Positions 9,874 through 20,572 of a stretch of 64,000 nt of DNA are shown here, one piece after another. The notes beneath the pieces were generated by a model. That model was not told the origin of the DNA, did no database searches, and saw only the letters and a list, made by a program, of their open reading frames with translations. Location: NCBI GenBank assembly GCA_022496805.1, contig CM040103.1:2994001-3058000 (forward strand), given 5' to 3'. The position numbers and the translations under genes were made by a program. This stretch comes from Pohlia nutans (Eukaryota; Streptophyta; Bryopsida; Bryales; Mniaceae). Positions within the stretch are counted from its first letter, which is position 1, and each line of letters starts with the position of its first letter.

Positions 9874-11003
9874 ATCGGTCGCAACTTATTCTCCGTGTGG
9901 AAAGCGGCTCTACTGAACATAGAGACTGTTCACTCCAAGGATAGTTGTCGACTCATTCAAAATGGCCAGACTCTCATTGATGGTGTTATCGAAGGGACCA
10001 TGTACAAGCTCCTGATTCAAACCGTCATTCCTATGCATGCTGCTTACGTTGCTAATACGTTTGGCACTGAAACACGCAAAGCCAGCACTCAGACCATCGA
10101 CGTTTGGCACCGGCGTCTCTGTCATATAAACCATTCGCAGATCACTAAGATGGCTTCCGAAGGTCTTGTAGACGGCCTTATTCTACACGGCAATGAGCAA
10201 CCAAGTTTCTGCACCGGCTGTGCTTTTGGCAAACTTCATCGCAACCCCTTCCATGGCGAGAGGCTCGGCATACCACTCAGCACATTGGTGATCTGATCCA
10301 TAGCAACGTTTGCGGTCCTCTGTCTGTGCCATCTGTGGGTGGCTCCCAGTACTTCGTTTTGTTCAAAGATGATTACTCCAGTTATCGGGTGGTTTATTGC
10401 ATCAAGCAGAAGTCGGAAGTTATTTCTTGCTTCAAGAAATACGTTGCTCTTCTGCGCCGAGAAACGGATTCTCACGTCAAAGTTTTGCGCTCTGATCGAG
10501 GCGGGGAGTTCATTGGCAAAGACTTCCGGCAGTTTCTTGATGAAAACGCAATCGCGCAAGAGCTTACATGTCCCTATACTCCTGAGCAGAACGGCACAGC
10601 AGAGCGAGAGAACCGCACGATCATGGAAGCCGCCCGTAGCATGATCTATTTCAGCAATGTGCATCTTCGTTTTTGGGCGGAAGCTGTTGCCACCGCGGTC
10701 TATACTCTCAATCGCACTGGCACTAGCACCTTAGTCGGACGTACTCCCTTCGAGGTTTGGCACAAACAACGTCCTTCTGTTGCGCATATGCGAGTATTTG
10801 GTGCAGATGTTTATCTTCATGTCCTCGATCAAGTTCGTAAGAAGCTCGATGCCAAGGCTAAACACGGCATTCTCATGGGTTACAGTACGACAAGCAAGGC
10901 TTATTGCATTTGGGACAATGCAACGAAGAAGATCACCGAAACTTGTGATGTTCTTTTCGATGAAGATGCCATGTTTCTGGCAGCAGCACACCGAGATTCC
11001 TAA
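9874..11003 (+). pseudogene. Copia integrase region with one frameshift and a TAA stop
   Basis: The HHCC zinc domain (HRRLCH ... CTGC) is in frame 1 up to about 10255. The frame then shifts at about 10257-10265 and the integrase core continues in frame 3: the DDE residues lie in FKDDYSS, RSDRGGEF and NGTAEREN. The frame ends at TAA 11001-11003, just before the linker to reverse transcriptase. All blocks are otherwise well conserved, fitting recent decay. Confidence 0.85.
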
Positions 11004-11021
11004 CATCGATCGGGCAGTTGG

Positions 11022-13226
11022 TTGAACATTGTTCTTCTTAGTATTCAGGGCGAAACCAGTCACCGTCATATTCCCGCCGTTCTCCAAACGCCTCAGTCGA
11101 CATCTCTTCGTCCCATTTCTGATTCTGCTGCAGTGCAGCCTGACGCCACTGATCAGCCTCTTCTTGTCTCACCACCAGCTTGTCAAGAATCTGATCAGTC
11201 ACCTGGAGATGATACTCTCGCTTCCTGGGATGATGTCACTCTTGACTTTTCCATGCTGACTATTCCTACAGATCCTCGCTCTCTGTCAGTATCCTTTCCG
11301 GTTGCATCGACTTCTTATATCGTTTCCACTGATGCTGTTCCAGCTTCCAACCCAGGCGTCACGATTACTGAAGTTGCAGTTTCGCAAGTGGACACGGAAG
11401 CAGTGGGAGTTACCCATGAGTTTGACACGGAAGCAGTGGGAGTTATCCATGAGTCTGTCCCGGCCGCAGTGATAATCATGCACCAGTCTGCCACGAACGT
11501 CGTGGACGACTTCCATTCTCTTCCACCGTATCAAGGTCGTGAGCGCCGCCCCACCAATCGGTACGGTGATTGGGCGTATGTTGCTGCACAAGGACAGCCC
11601 GTGCTTGGCCCCACTTATGTTCCACAGGAGCCAATCACAGTGGCTGATGCTATGAATTCTCTTGAGAAAGCTGATTGGAAGCGTGCCATGCAAGAAGAGT
11701 TCAACGCTCTTCTGCAAAATCAGACATGGACGGTATGTCCCCTACCACATGGTCGTAATCTCATTCGCAACAAATGGGTCTTTAAACTAAAGTATAATCT
11801 GCAAGGTGGCATTGATCGCTTCAAAGCTCGCTTGGTTGCGAAAGGCTTTACTCAGCAAGAGGGGCTTGACTATGAAGAAACCTTCAGCCCTGTCGTGAAG
11901 TTCGATTCAATTCGCACTATTTTGTCTCTTGCTGCCACAGAGGATCTCGAGATGGTGCAATGTGATGTCACCACGGCCTTTCTCAATGGCGAGATTGAGG
12001 AGGATATTTACATGGCTCCTCCCGTTGGTTTTGAAGATCAGATTCCGCCTGGCCACGTCTGCAAGCTGCAGAAAGCCTTATATGGTTTGAAGCAAGCTAG
12101 CCGTGTATGGAACAAGAAATTCCATTCTTTTCTAGTCACGTACAATCTTGTTCCCACTACCGCAGATCCTTGTGTATATGTCAGTACTACCAATCCGAAG
12201 ATCATTCTCATGATTTTCGTTGATGATGGCATTATCTGCTCTGCATCAGAAGTTGCTGCTGTGCAGATACTCAGTTCTATGGGCAAAGCGTTCCAGATTA
12301 CTCGTACCAGCCCTGAGATCTATGTTGGTTTATGCATCACTCAGGACCGGCCCAAGCGATCTCTACAAATCGACCAAAGTCGATACATACATCGGCTGCT
12401 CTCAAAGTACAACTTCATGGATGCAGCGCCAGTTGCAGTCCCAGCCGATCCTTGCAGCACTCTCGATGCTCATTCCACTGCAGGTGACTCCGAGGTAAGC
12501 AATTTTCCCTATCGCAACATTGTCGGCACAATCCAGTTTGCAAGCACTAGTAGTCGCATTGATGTCACGTATGTTACCAGCAAACTTGGTCAGTTTGTAC
12601 AGAATCCCAAGGTGGTTCATGCGAATGCTGCCAAGCGAGTTCTCAAGTACCTTGCTGGCCATCCCGACGTTCGAATCACTTACAGTGCCGGTGATCAGAA
12701 GAATTGTCTTCTCGCTTACAGCGATGCAGATTATGCTGGTGATTTGGACAATCGAAAGTCTCGCTCTGGTTACGTTTTGATGCTCAACAACGGACCCGTT
12801 TCCTGGGGAAGTCGCAAACAAGGCTGCACGGCCACGAGCACTACGGAGGCCGAATATATCGCAGCACATACTGCTACAAAAGAAGTCGTTTGGCTTCGTA
12901 GTCTTCTTCATGAGCTTGGATACTCGCAAACTCATTCTACTTCATTGTTCTGTGACAATCAGGCGGCCATTCGGCTTGTTCGTAATCCGGAGTTTCATCA
13001 CCGAACCAAGCATATTGATGTTCAGTACCACAAAATTCGTGAAGAGTATCAGCGTGGCCGCATTCAGCTTGAGTATATCCCCACCGACGGTCAGCTTGCT
13101 GATCTTCTCACGAAAGCTCTTCCTCGCCCTCGTTACGAGCGTCTCAAGAGTCGCCTCGGCCTCACTGAATTCCCTCTCGACATCGATCCATCGGTCACTA
13201 GCACTCCACCCCGAGTGGGAGTGTGA
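11022..13226 (+). CDS. Copia reverse transcriptase and RNase H region
   Basis: An open frame of 734 codons in the same frame as the integrase core. After a Ser/Pro/Val-rich linker (about residues 1-190) comes the copia RT (RVT_2): KARLVAKGFTQ, FSPVVKFDSIR, DVTTAFLNGE, ALYGLKQASR and the catalytic FVDDGI. RNase H follows, with YSDADYAGD, STTEAEYIA and CDNQAAI. The stop lies just inside the 3' LTR. It is open, but depends on upstream translation that is now blocked. Confidence 0.9.
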   Translation: MNIVLLSIQGETSHRHIPAVLQTPQSTSLRPISDSAAVQPDATDQPLLVSPPACQESDQSPGDDTLASWDDVTLDFSMLTIPTDPRSLSVSFPVASTSYIVSTDAVPASNPGVTITEVAVSQVDTEAVGVTHEFDTEAVGVIHESVPAAVIIMHQSATNVVDDFHSLPPYQGRERRPTNRYGDWAYVAAQGQPVLGPTYVPQEPITVADAMNSLEKADWKRAMQEEFNALLQNQTWTVCPLPHGRNLIRNKWVFKLKYNLQGGIDRFKARLVAKGFTQQEGLDYEETFSPVVKFDSIRTILSLAATEDLEMVQCDVTTAFLNGEIEEDIYMAPPVGFEDQIPPGHVCKLQKALYGLKQASRVWNKKFHSFLVTYNLVPTTADPCVYVSTTNPKIILMIFVDDGIICSASEVAAVQILSSMGKAFQITRTSPEIYVGLCITQDRPKRSLQIDQSRYIHRLLSKYNFMDAAPVAVPADPCSTLDAHSTAGDSEVSNFPYRNIVGTIQFASTSSRIDVTYVTSKLGQFVQNPKVVHANAAKRVLKYLAGHPDVRITYSAGDQKNCLLAYSDADYAGDLDNRKSRSGYVLMLNNGPVSWGSRKQGCTATSTTEAEYIAAHTATKEVVWLRSLLHELGYSQTHSTSLFCDNQAAIRLVRNPEFHHRTKHIDVQYHKIREEYQRGRIQLEYIPTDGQLADLLTKALPRPRYERLKSRLGLTEFPLDIDPSVTSTPPRVGV

Positions 13227-13622
13227 AGTGAATTCGCGGCTATACAGTGTGGAGTGCGTTACCGTGGGCCAGTTGTTCTACTCTTCACCGTTTGATAGTG
13301 ATGGATCTTGATTCCCGCCCAGTACTGATTGTCCTTGTACCACTTCGTTCAAGGAATGCTTGTTGCTATTGTGTGTAGTGTGTGTACGTTGTGTGTGACG
13401 CTCTGTAGCCTTGCAGAGGTTTGATTGTCCTTGACGAAGGACTGCTGTAAGGATCAATTGATCTTGTTTTATGCTTTTAATACAAAGTGTTATTCAGGCT
13501 GGGTAAACTTTGTGCAATTAGCATTGCTAGTAAAACTAAGTGCAAGCAAACTTGGTTGACGTTTGGAAGTACTTGATATCACTCTTATATGTCGTTTGGA
13601 AGTAATTGATTTCAGCTTAATA
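13222..13622 (+). repeat. 3' LTR of the copia element
   Basis: Same 401-bp length as the 5' LTR, preceded by a purine-rich GAGTGGGAG that serves as the polypurine tract, and followed by the ATTAC target duplication. Confidence 0.93.
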
Positions 13623-14004
13623 ATTACTATGGAAGAAGAAGATTGTGCATGTGGCAAGAGTCAAGTGCATGAGATATTATCTGCATCTGCGTAGCATATT
13701 TGTACAAGAATAATTTTCAAAAATAAGAACGAAAGAAAAAGAGAAAACTAGTTAGTCTATGTGAGAGGATATTGAAAATACTACATACCGTACATGTTTC
13801 ATATTTAGACAGTCTGGGGTTGAAATTAAATTCCCGGGTCAGATTTTGAGAGGTCCATGTCACCCTAAATCAATCACAAGAGGACACGTGGCACTTTTAA
13901 AGCAAAAGTAAACTAATTTTTGTTGAAACTGACCATGACGTACGGTATTTGTAATGACACAAGGTGGCCTCGATGTATGGTCTACTTGGAAGACTAAGGT
14001 TTAA

Positions 14005-14349
14005 CTCTTTATCGTCCCATAATAAAATCCCAAATTAACCGATTTTTAAAAAAAAATTGTACTGAATTTGGAATAATATGGACTACAAGATGGTATGATT
14101 TCCATTACTTGATTCTACTTATTTTGGAAAATCATGTTTATGGTCTCACGTTCTGAACTAAGAATGAAACTTGACACAAACAAAAATTCTACTATATAAA
14201 AAATCACAATATCTTAATTTGAAGATCCATTCCGTTCAAACGATAGTCAACTAGAACAAGAACCAAGAGAAATTTGGATGGATGAAAAATTGTAGGATGA
14301 AGTCAAGAGAAAGGTTACAATTTGTCCGTCGTCCAGGCCTGTCAAAGGG
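14005..14349. mobile_element. Decayed piggyBac-like MITE, family C
   Basis: TTAA at 14001-14004 precedes CTCTTTATCGTCCC; the right end is GTCAAAGGG followed by ATAA. The interior (ACTACAAGATGGTATG, AAAATCATGTTTATGGTCTC, GAAGATCCATTCCG) matches the elements at 33095-33636 and 36184-36723, with an internal deletion. Confidence 0.65.
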
Positions 14350-14794
14350 ATAAATCCAGATGGTGGTTTTTGGAGACAAATTGTATTCCCATTTTAATTA
14401 ATCAGTTGCCATACCTTGCACAAACGTGCTTAATTTGTAGGTATGGTAGAGACTTTTGATTGAATACTGTATTACAAGTCTAAGTGTCTGACGTGGCTAT
14501 ATGATCCATATTTTTATTCTATGAAACAGCTTCAAGGACCATGGGGAGGTGCTGGGGGGGGGTAGATTTTGTGACATGGGCACATCTATCAAACGAATCA
14601 AGTTGAGATACTCACAATCTCCGAGAATGGTGGGGTCAATGGAGGTGGAGTATGAGTTGGTTAATATTCCGGTTGTGAAAATGTACTGCGATAACTACAA
14701 TGGACATATATACAAAGAGGGAAGTTTGTATTCTTTTATCATTAGTTCAACGTAAATTACAACAGTTTTCTTCCCCTTGGTATCTTTGCCAACC

Positions 14795-15000
14795 ATAACA
14801 TTCAGTAGCCTCTGTGACTGCAGCCTTCCCTCAACAGAGTGATGTGGAATATCCCACATCATTTCATCCCAATGAAATGATGTGGGATATTCTAGTAGCT
14901 ATGGGGGCAGGTGGCATTAAACAAGAGCAATCAACCATGGTGAATAGTAATCAAAAGCACTCACTCAATCACAATTCAACGGTTTTTTGTAATTGTTTAT
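14795..15000. mobile_element. Foldback MITE-like repeat inside the jacalin gene
   Basis: Related sequence occurs inverted at about 29650-29870 and, more decayed, at about 31577-31700; shared words include ATAACATTCAGTA and CCACATCAT. It contains a perfect 20-bp stem (14848-14867 with 14872-14891) around a 4-nt loop. The superfamily is not assigned. Confidence 0.5.
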
Positions 15001-15036
15001 GTGATTCAATAGTCCATTCAATTACAAATCAATGGT

Positions 15037-15306
15037 CAATCCATATATAAAGGCGGATGAAGGTAAAAGGCACCCTCTTGGAAGGCTCAGGAATCCATAT
15101 ATAATAGCGGATGAAGCTAAAAGGCACCCTTTTGGAAGGCTACTGAATCCATATATTAAGGCGGATGAAACTAAAAAGTACCCTCTTGGAAGGCTATTGA
15201 ATCCATATATAAAGGCAGATGAAACTAAAAGGCACCTTCTTGGAAGGCTACTGAATCCATATATTAAGGCGGATGAAACTAAAAGGCACCCTCTTGGAAG
15301 GCTATT
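15037..15306 (+). repeat. 54-bp tandem minisatellite, 5 units
   Basis: Units start at about 15037, 15091, 15145, 15199 and 15253, each beginning AATCCATATAT(A/T)AAGGC. Since 54 is a multiple of three, the array is open in one frame and reads as five 18-residue NPYIKADETKRHPLGRLL-like repeats. It lies in the gap of the jacalin gene. Confidence 0.9.
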
Positions 15307-16142
15307 GAATATTATGTGAATAGTTCTTGTTCTCGAAGTGAATTAGTCATATCAATGTCAGTGTGAATTTCAGATTGTGTTTGAGCAATTCGGATTCATC
15401 ACGCACATCAGTGGGTATGTGTCGCACACGCATTTGCAAGTAGAAGTTGGTATTGCTACCGTTTTAGGTGTTGTATCACTAACTATCCTCACCAATATCA
15501 AAAGTTATGGTCCATTCGGTGATGAGGAAGGTGCGCCATTTTCTAATGATATTGATAGAGTGATTGGATTTCACGGCAAAGGTGGAGCTATTATTGATAG
15601 CCTTGGTGTTGTGATAATCCTTGGTGATTGATGTGAATATTGTATTACAAAGCAATTGACAAGATACTTTAACAAGCAGAGGCGTCGTTTTTGAATAGCA
15701 AAAAAGTGATCCCGGCAACACGATCTTCAACAGTGCAAGCAAAGTGCAGGTAAAGTGCAGAGAAGAGGTGGGTTGAATGCATAATGTCACAAAAAAGAAG
15801 AGTAACTCTGGCCCGTAGGAACAGTGTGAATGAAGAGTCTGTTAGGTGAAGGGCTTTCACCTAGGCCACCAGGATCGAGATGACACGTTCTATCCTTGAT
15901 GCCCTCTTTCGAGCATAGACTCTATAGTCACAAAGTAATGTCACAACAACAAAATTTGGGCTCGCGATTTCTACAATGGGTAGTGATGGCTCACCAAAGC
16001 GACGCACTTGTCTGATGTGGAGAGACGTTGATCCGATGTGGACATGGCCGTGGTTTTCACCTCCATGGGCATGGAGAGTGTGATGCAGTCAAACTCAAGT
16101 GTTAGGTCAAGGGAGAGTGCATGTTCAAGATGAGAGTTTTAA

Positions 16143-16760
16143 CCCTTAATTGCTCAAGCAAGCATCCATTTTTTGGACTGTGTACGATTTCTCATCTGTC
16201 ATGCAATTTTTGTAGTGTGGATTTTTTAGTATAGATTTTACGGGAAATTAGCTTCATGCATGTGTGAACCAATTAGAAAGGGGATGATTTGTGAAATTTT
16301 TATGGCCCATTTCATGTTGCATTGATTAGCCAAAAGTTTCTAAGATCTTAGTTCAAAAGCGTTCAAAAGTTTTGTTGAAAAACTTTTCAATAAGTAATCA
16401 AAAGTGTTTTTGATGAAAAACATTTCAATAAGTAATCAAAAGTGTTTTTGAAAAAGTAAACTCAAGAAATGAAGCAACCAAAAAATCTACTACACTTAGA
16501 GTATTACATTGTAACCCATCACAACAAATTATATCCACAGATTGTCATAATTTTTTTGGTATTTTAATTACAAAAGAATTTTGGATTTAGAATACAAATT
16601 TTATACTAAAATATTGGTGATAGCAATGATAGATCTAATTGTATAGATAGAATCTAAAATTCATAATTAACAACTTTTATTGGTACATTGAGTTCAAAAT
16701 ATTCCTTTTAGTTGTATTTTATATATAATGCATCTTTGCAATCCTCCAAATTAGAAGAGG
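16143..16760. mobile_element. piggyBac-like MITE, family B, right end decayed
   Basis: TTAA at 16139-16142 precedes CCCTTAATTGC. The interior matches 34695-35259 over most of its length, including GGAAATTAGCTTCATGCAT, AGCAACCAAAAAATCT and ATATTGGTGATAGCAAT. The right terminus is not preserved. Confidence 0.65.
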
Positions 16761-17827
16761 GTTGTGGTTTTCATCTTTGCTGGTTATGCCACATACAAAG
16801 GTCGTGAATATGGTATCATATGTTGGTTGAAAAATGGCTCAGGTGGAAACTGCAATGAATCACATGCATTTGTTAGATACAAGTTGATACAGGTCTTCCA
16901 AGTGCACATATTTAGTATCAAAACTCAACAGCGTTCAATAAAACTGCCAAAAGAAAAAAAATTGGTTACTAGAGTTATCCGTCAATCATAGCGCAATTAG
17001 GAGCAGGTTTTGTGTTGCCCGCATTTTACTTTAATGGAAAGACCACAAGAACTACAGATGAGGATGGGGCGGTAGAAATTTCTTGTTTGACCAAGAATAG
17101 GGGATGTTGAAGCTCGAAGGCAACGATTCTCGTAGGGATCTTAGGTTAACGAGAATGGGGGTTGACAATGTTCGCCATAGCGGTTCACTCTTCAGTCGAA
17201 AGTATGAGGAGATCTAGCAGTTAGTGTAAAATCAGCTGAATGGAATTGCCAAATTATCGGTTGAAGCTCATAGTTTTAGACTAAAATCTGAATAACAAAA
17301 TTTGTGATACTGGGGTGCTACCTAAGTGATTCATGGGTAATAACCAGATGGATTCTTGTCTAAAACCGATGGCTTTTGTAAAATATTGAATTTTAGCTGG
17401 TTTCCTTGGAAATTTCCCCATTAGTACTTCAGCTTAAGGTAGCAGCATCTGAAATTGCCAACGACCCAATTTGGCCAGCTATTTTTGAATGAGAAATGAA
17501 CTACGTCAGAATTGTACTTCAGCAGAGACAAGCGCAGAAAGCCGGGTCACTGCAACCGGATTCATGTCCTGGAAGCCCAGAAACACCGCCTGCCAGCAAC
17601 ACCGCGGTGCATTCCACATCCTCCTCGTAGTTGCAATAAATCCATTAATAGCCTGTGCATTCATTTTCCATCATCCAAACTTGTCAATTGTCAAACTGGA
17701 GCCTCAACAATCCAACCTCCAAGCAGGGAAGGAAAATGCACTGCAAAACGCACTGAGATTGAACTGAAAAAAGCACTGAAAAAAGCACCCATGAGACTAG
17801 AGAATGTTATGTGGACATAATGAACAA
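16761..17827. other. No gene recognised
   Basis: Short readings at 16764-16991 and 17489-17820 show no family features, splice context or base composition to support them. I see nothing else in this stretch. Confidence 0.35.
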
Positions 17828-17860
17828 GGTAACCTTCGAGCCGGCGGCTCGAAGGTTACC
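17828..17860. repeat. Perfect 15-bp hairpin with 3-nt loop
   Basis: GGTAACCTTCGAGCC (17828-17842) pairs exactly with GGCTCGAAGGTTACC (17846-17860) around GGC. It is GC-rich in an AT-rich setting. No U-run follows, so a terminator is not implied. Confidence 0.85.
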
Positions 17861-18297
17861 AGACGTAACTAGCTCTGTTTCTGAATGAAAAATCCCGTAA
17901 CTATTGTCTTCATGGATGAATCTTGCATGATTATGAACAAATTGTGTTGCTCGTGGATGAAACAAGTCCAAGCAGACACTTGCACTTAATCAGAGCTGAT
18001 TACGCGCATACATTTGAATCAAGAATTTTCAAGAGTGTAGATTTATTGCTTAACCAAGGGCTCACTTTGGACAAAGTGTGGTTATCTAGACCAAGGAAAA
18101 TGTGAAACAATATAGCCATTGTAGTGTTTAGAAAGTCAACAGAAATCAAGAGAGCATGTTTCTATGTTAATAATTTTAGATGATTTTATGGATGAGAGCA
18201 AATATGGATGATTCTATTCAAAAAATTGCCTACCTGACTACATTCCAGGGTGTGTGTCGCTCTACCAAAAGAATTGGCTGGTGTAGCACAAGGCATA

Positions 18298-18559
18298 CAT
18301 CAAGAATTTAGGACCTCATTGATTTTTAACGATTTCCGTGCAATATCCAATATATTAGCGGTGGGTGTATTTTTTGCACAGATTCCGCAATGATTTTGTG
18401 TTAATTCTGCACGGATTCTACATTCAGTCTTTTGGTTATCTATCAAAGTGCAGAATCCGTGCGGAATTACAGCAAAATCGGTGCAAAATCAATACGAAAA
18501 TATACGAACCCATGAAATATTGAATGACACATAATATGTGAGGTCCTAAATTCTTGATG
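18298..18559. mobile_element. CATCA-type inverted-repeat MITE, copy 1
   Basis: Ends CATCAAGAATTTAGGACCTC and its inverse GAGGTCCTAAATTCTTGATG, flanked by TA at 18296-18297 and 18560-18561. There is no coding capacity and the superfamily is unclear. Confidence 0.7.
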
Positions 18560-19125
18560 TACTGTACACACTTGTCCTACATGTCGAATCGCACTCACCA
18601 AGTCTTGAGCGTCTTGGCACTGAGTGCCAATTGAAGTGGCGCCGTTTGACTCACCTACCGCGTAAAAAGCGACGTCTTCTCCTAAAGCAATGCCTTCTCC
18701 TTCTCCTTCTAGTGAGTTTGGACCGAAGTTTGAGCCTATTTATTATCACTAAGTGTGCTGATGTGGAGGAAGGTGTGATGGGAAGATCATCAAGGACTTG
18801 GAGCTTTATACGAAATTGGTAGAGTATGTGAGGACCAACACGATAGGGGTGGGGCATGAGTCCCAACTGTGAGCTATACAGCTCATGAATACCGTCACAG
18901 CCAGTTACTCCACTAGACAGGTAGATTAGTGTTAGATAATTATAAGATTTGAAAATATTATAGATTTTTATTCTCGACAAAAAAATTTAACAAAAACATT
19001 GATTTCAATACTATTGAAAGATCCCCATCTTGACCAATATAGACGGTAAAAAAATTGGTTAACAATAAAAACTTACAACATATTTATTTAAATTAGTGTA
19101 TCTAACACTAATTTACCTATTTAAT

Positions 19126-19316
19126 GTAGTAACAAACCTGTCCTTTTTTATTCCTCATTTCGTGGTAACAGTGAATAATGACGGAATATTATAATTACGG
19201 TTCTGTCCTTTTGTGACCAAAACTACTCACTAGCACTAACACAACCCATGTCCTTGGGGTCGTTTCATTTCTTTTTCGTTTATAGTCAGTGAAAAACGAC
19301 ACATTTCCTTCTAGTG
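19126..19316. mobile_element. CACTA-like MITE, left end decayed
   Basis: The right end TTTCCTTCTAGTG and the interior (TTGTGACCAAAACTACTCA, GTGAAAAACGACACATTTCC) match the element at 29883-30075. The left terminus is mutated, so its exact start is uncertain. Confidence 0.6.
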
Positions 19317-19579
19317 CTCCAAAGGCAATGGCAACCCTAAAGGGATCTTCCACTTTGGTTATGAAGTACTCCGGACTTGCTGGGCCCGGATGGAAGGCAT
19401 TTTCAAAAACTCCTCTCGCTTCTCGCTGCAGAAGATGCAGCCTGGCTTCTGCAATTTCTTCCAGCACGTTTCAGATCCTTCTCCAGGTCAGTGTGTGCAT
19501 CACCCATAATTCATACTTTCAGTTTCCATGAATTACCTCTAGTGTTTCCTCTTTTCATCACATGATTTTTACAGTAGTA

Positions 19580-19833
19580 CATCAGGAATTTAGGACCTCA
19601 CGGATTCTGATATTTCATGGGATTGTACATTTTTCGTATGGATTTTGCACCAATTTTGCGGTAATTTCACACGGATTCTGCACTTTGATAGATAACGAAA
19701 AGAGTGAATGTGGAATCCATGCAAAATTAACACAAAATCCTTGAAGAATCTGTACGAAAAATGCACGCATTGATGAAATATTGGATATTGCACGGAAATC
19801 TCTAAAAATCAATGAGGTCCTAAATTCTTGATG
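19580..19833. mobile_element. CATCA-type inverted-repeat MITE, copy 2
   Basis: Left end CATCAGGAATTTAGGACCTC, right end GAGGTCCTAAATTCTTGATG, flanked by TA at 19578-19579 and 19834-19835. Its right part forms the inner portion of the large inverted duplication. Confidence 0.7.
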
Positions 19834-20572
19834 TATGCCTTGTGCTACACCATCCAATTCTTTTGATAGAGCGACACGCTCCCTGGAATGTAGTCAGGTA
19901 GGCAATTTCTTTCAATAGAATCATCCATATAATGCTCTCATCCATATAATGCTCTCATCCATAAAATCATCTAAAATTATTAACATGGAAACATGCTCTC
20001 TTGATTTCTGTTGACATTCTAAACACTACAATGCCTATATTGTTTCACATTTTCCTTGGTCTAGAGGGAGAGGAATAACCACAATTTGAGGACATACCTT
20101 TTTCTTTTGTGTATGTTTTTATATGATTTTAAAATTCACAAATTGCGATTGCTTTTGCAGGTATTTGGTAGTTTCAGTGTTGATTGCACAACCCGTATCA
20201 ACAAGTTTGTCATTGTGTGTCATCATCAGTTCATTCCCCGTGCACCATTTTTTTATTGGACAATCTTGATTGTATGCAATATTCGGTGGTGCCCAAGTAC
20301 CTCTTTTCTACTAGTGTATAGCACAGGAAATGGAAAGAATCTTTTGAGCATTTCTTACAGGGCTCGCTTTCTCTTCAGTGCAGCCTGAAGTCATATTTGA
20401 AACCATCCCACATAGCATTGCAATTGGTTGATGTTTGGACTTTTGTAGGAATTGGGTTTGGTGAATTCGTTTGCTAAATTGAGTGGTTGCTCAATTTAGC
20501 AAGTGTTCACCACAAATTCACCATCATTTTTGTGCCATTTACTTGGCAGTGAATCGGTCAAGGTTCCCTGTG

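Larger units (their letters stand above)
8265..13622 (+). mobile_element. Ty1/copia LTR retrotransposon
   Basis: Two 401-bp LTRs (8265-8665 and 13222-13622) enclose gag-pol. A 5-bp target duplication ATTAC lies at 8260-8264 and 13623-13627. Domain order is gag, protease, integrase, reverse transcriptase, RNase H, which defines copia. The LTRs begin TGTGAAG and end in TA rather than the usual CA. By hand alignment they differ at 7 of 401 positions, all transitions, so the insertion is fairly recent. The coding region has two in-frame stops and one frameshift, so this copy is non-autonomous. Confidence 0.95.
14521..15631 (+). pseudogene. Jacalin-type lectin gene, split and frameshifted
   Basis: ATG 14521 starts MKQLQGPWGGAG, the first strand of a jacalin-like beta-prism lectin domain. 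A G9 run (14554-14562) shifts frame; the next frame continues GGGRFCDMGTSIKRIKLRY ... SMEVEYELV to a stop at about 14755. The C-terminal half resumes at about 15374 (FITHISGYVSH ... SYGPFGDEEGAPFS ... GFHGKGGAIIDSLGV) and ends at TGA 15629-15631. The roughly 620 bp between may be an intron (GTAAAT donor at 14752, TTTCAG acceptor at 15373), but phases do not match as read. It would be a mannose/galactose-type carbohydrate binder. Frameshift and phase mismatch make a pseudogene more likely. Confidence 0.7.
18075..20085. repeat. Large inverted duplication, arms of about 280 bp
   Basis: The left arm (about 18075-18355) reappears inverted at about 19780-20085. Shared words include CTAGACCAAGGAAAATGTG, GAAATCAAGAGAGCATG and GTGTAGCACAAGGCATACAT. 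The inner part of each arm is an end of a CATCA-type MITE; the outer part is not. The right arm carries an extra 18-bp tandem repeat (TAATGCTCTCATCCATA). It may be the long terminal inverted repeats of one larger element, or a foldback rearrangement. Confidence 0.65.

Noticed and set aside
11286..12935. Several minus-strand and alternate-frame ORFs inside the copia pol region
   Set aside because: Shadows of the reverse transcriptase/RNase H frame.
15037..15306. CRISPR-like array
   Set aside because: Units are contiguous without unique spacers; it is a plain minisatellite.
17489..17820. Two overlapping 92- and 102-codon ORFs
   Set aside because: No family features, and the overlapping frames cannot both be real.
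17828..17860. Rho-independent terminator
   Set aside because: Stem is strong but no T-run follows, and the window is a plant nuclear sequence.
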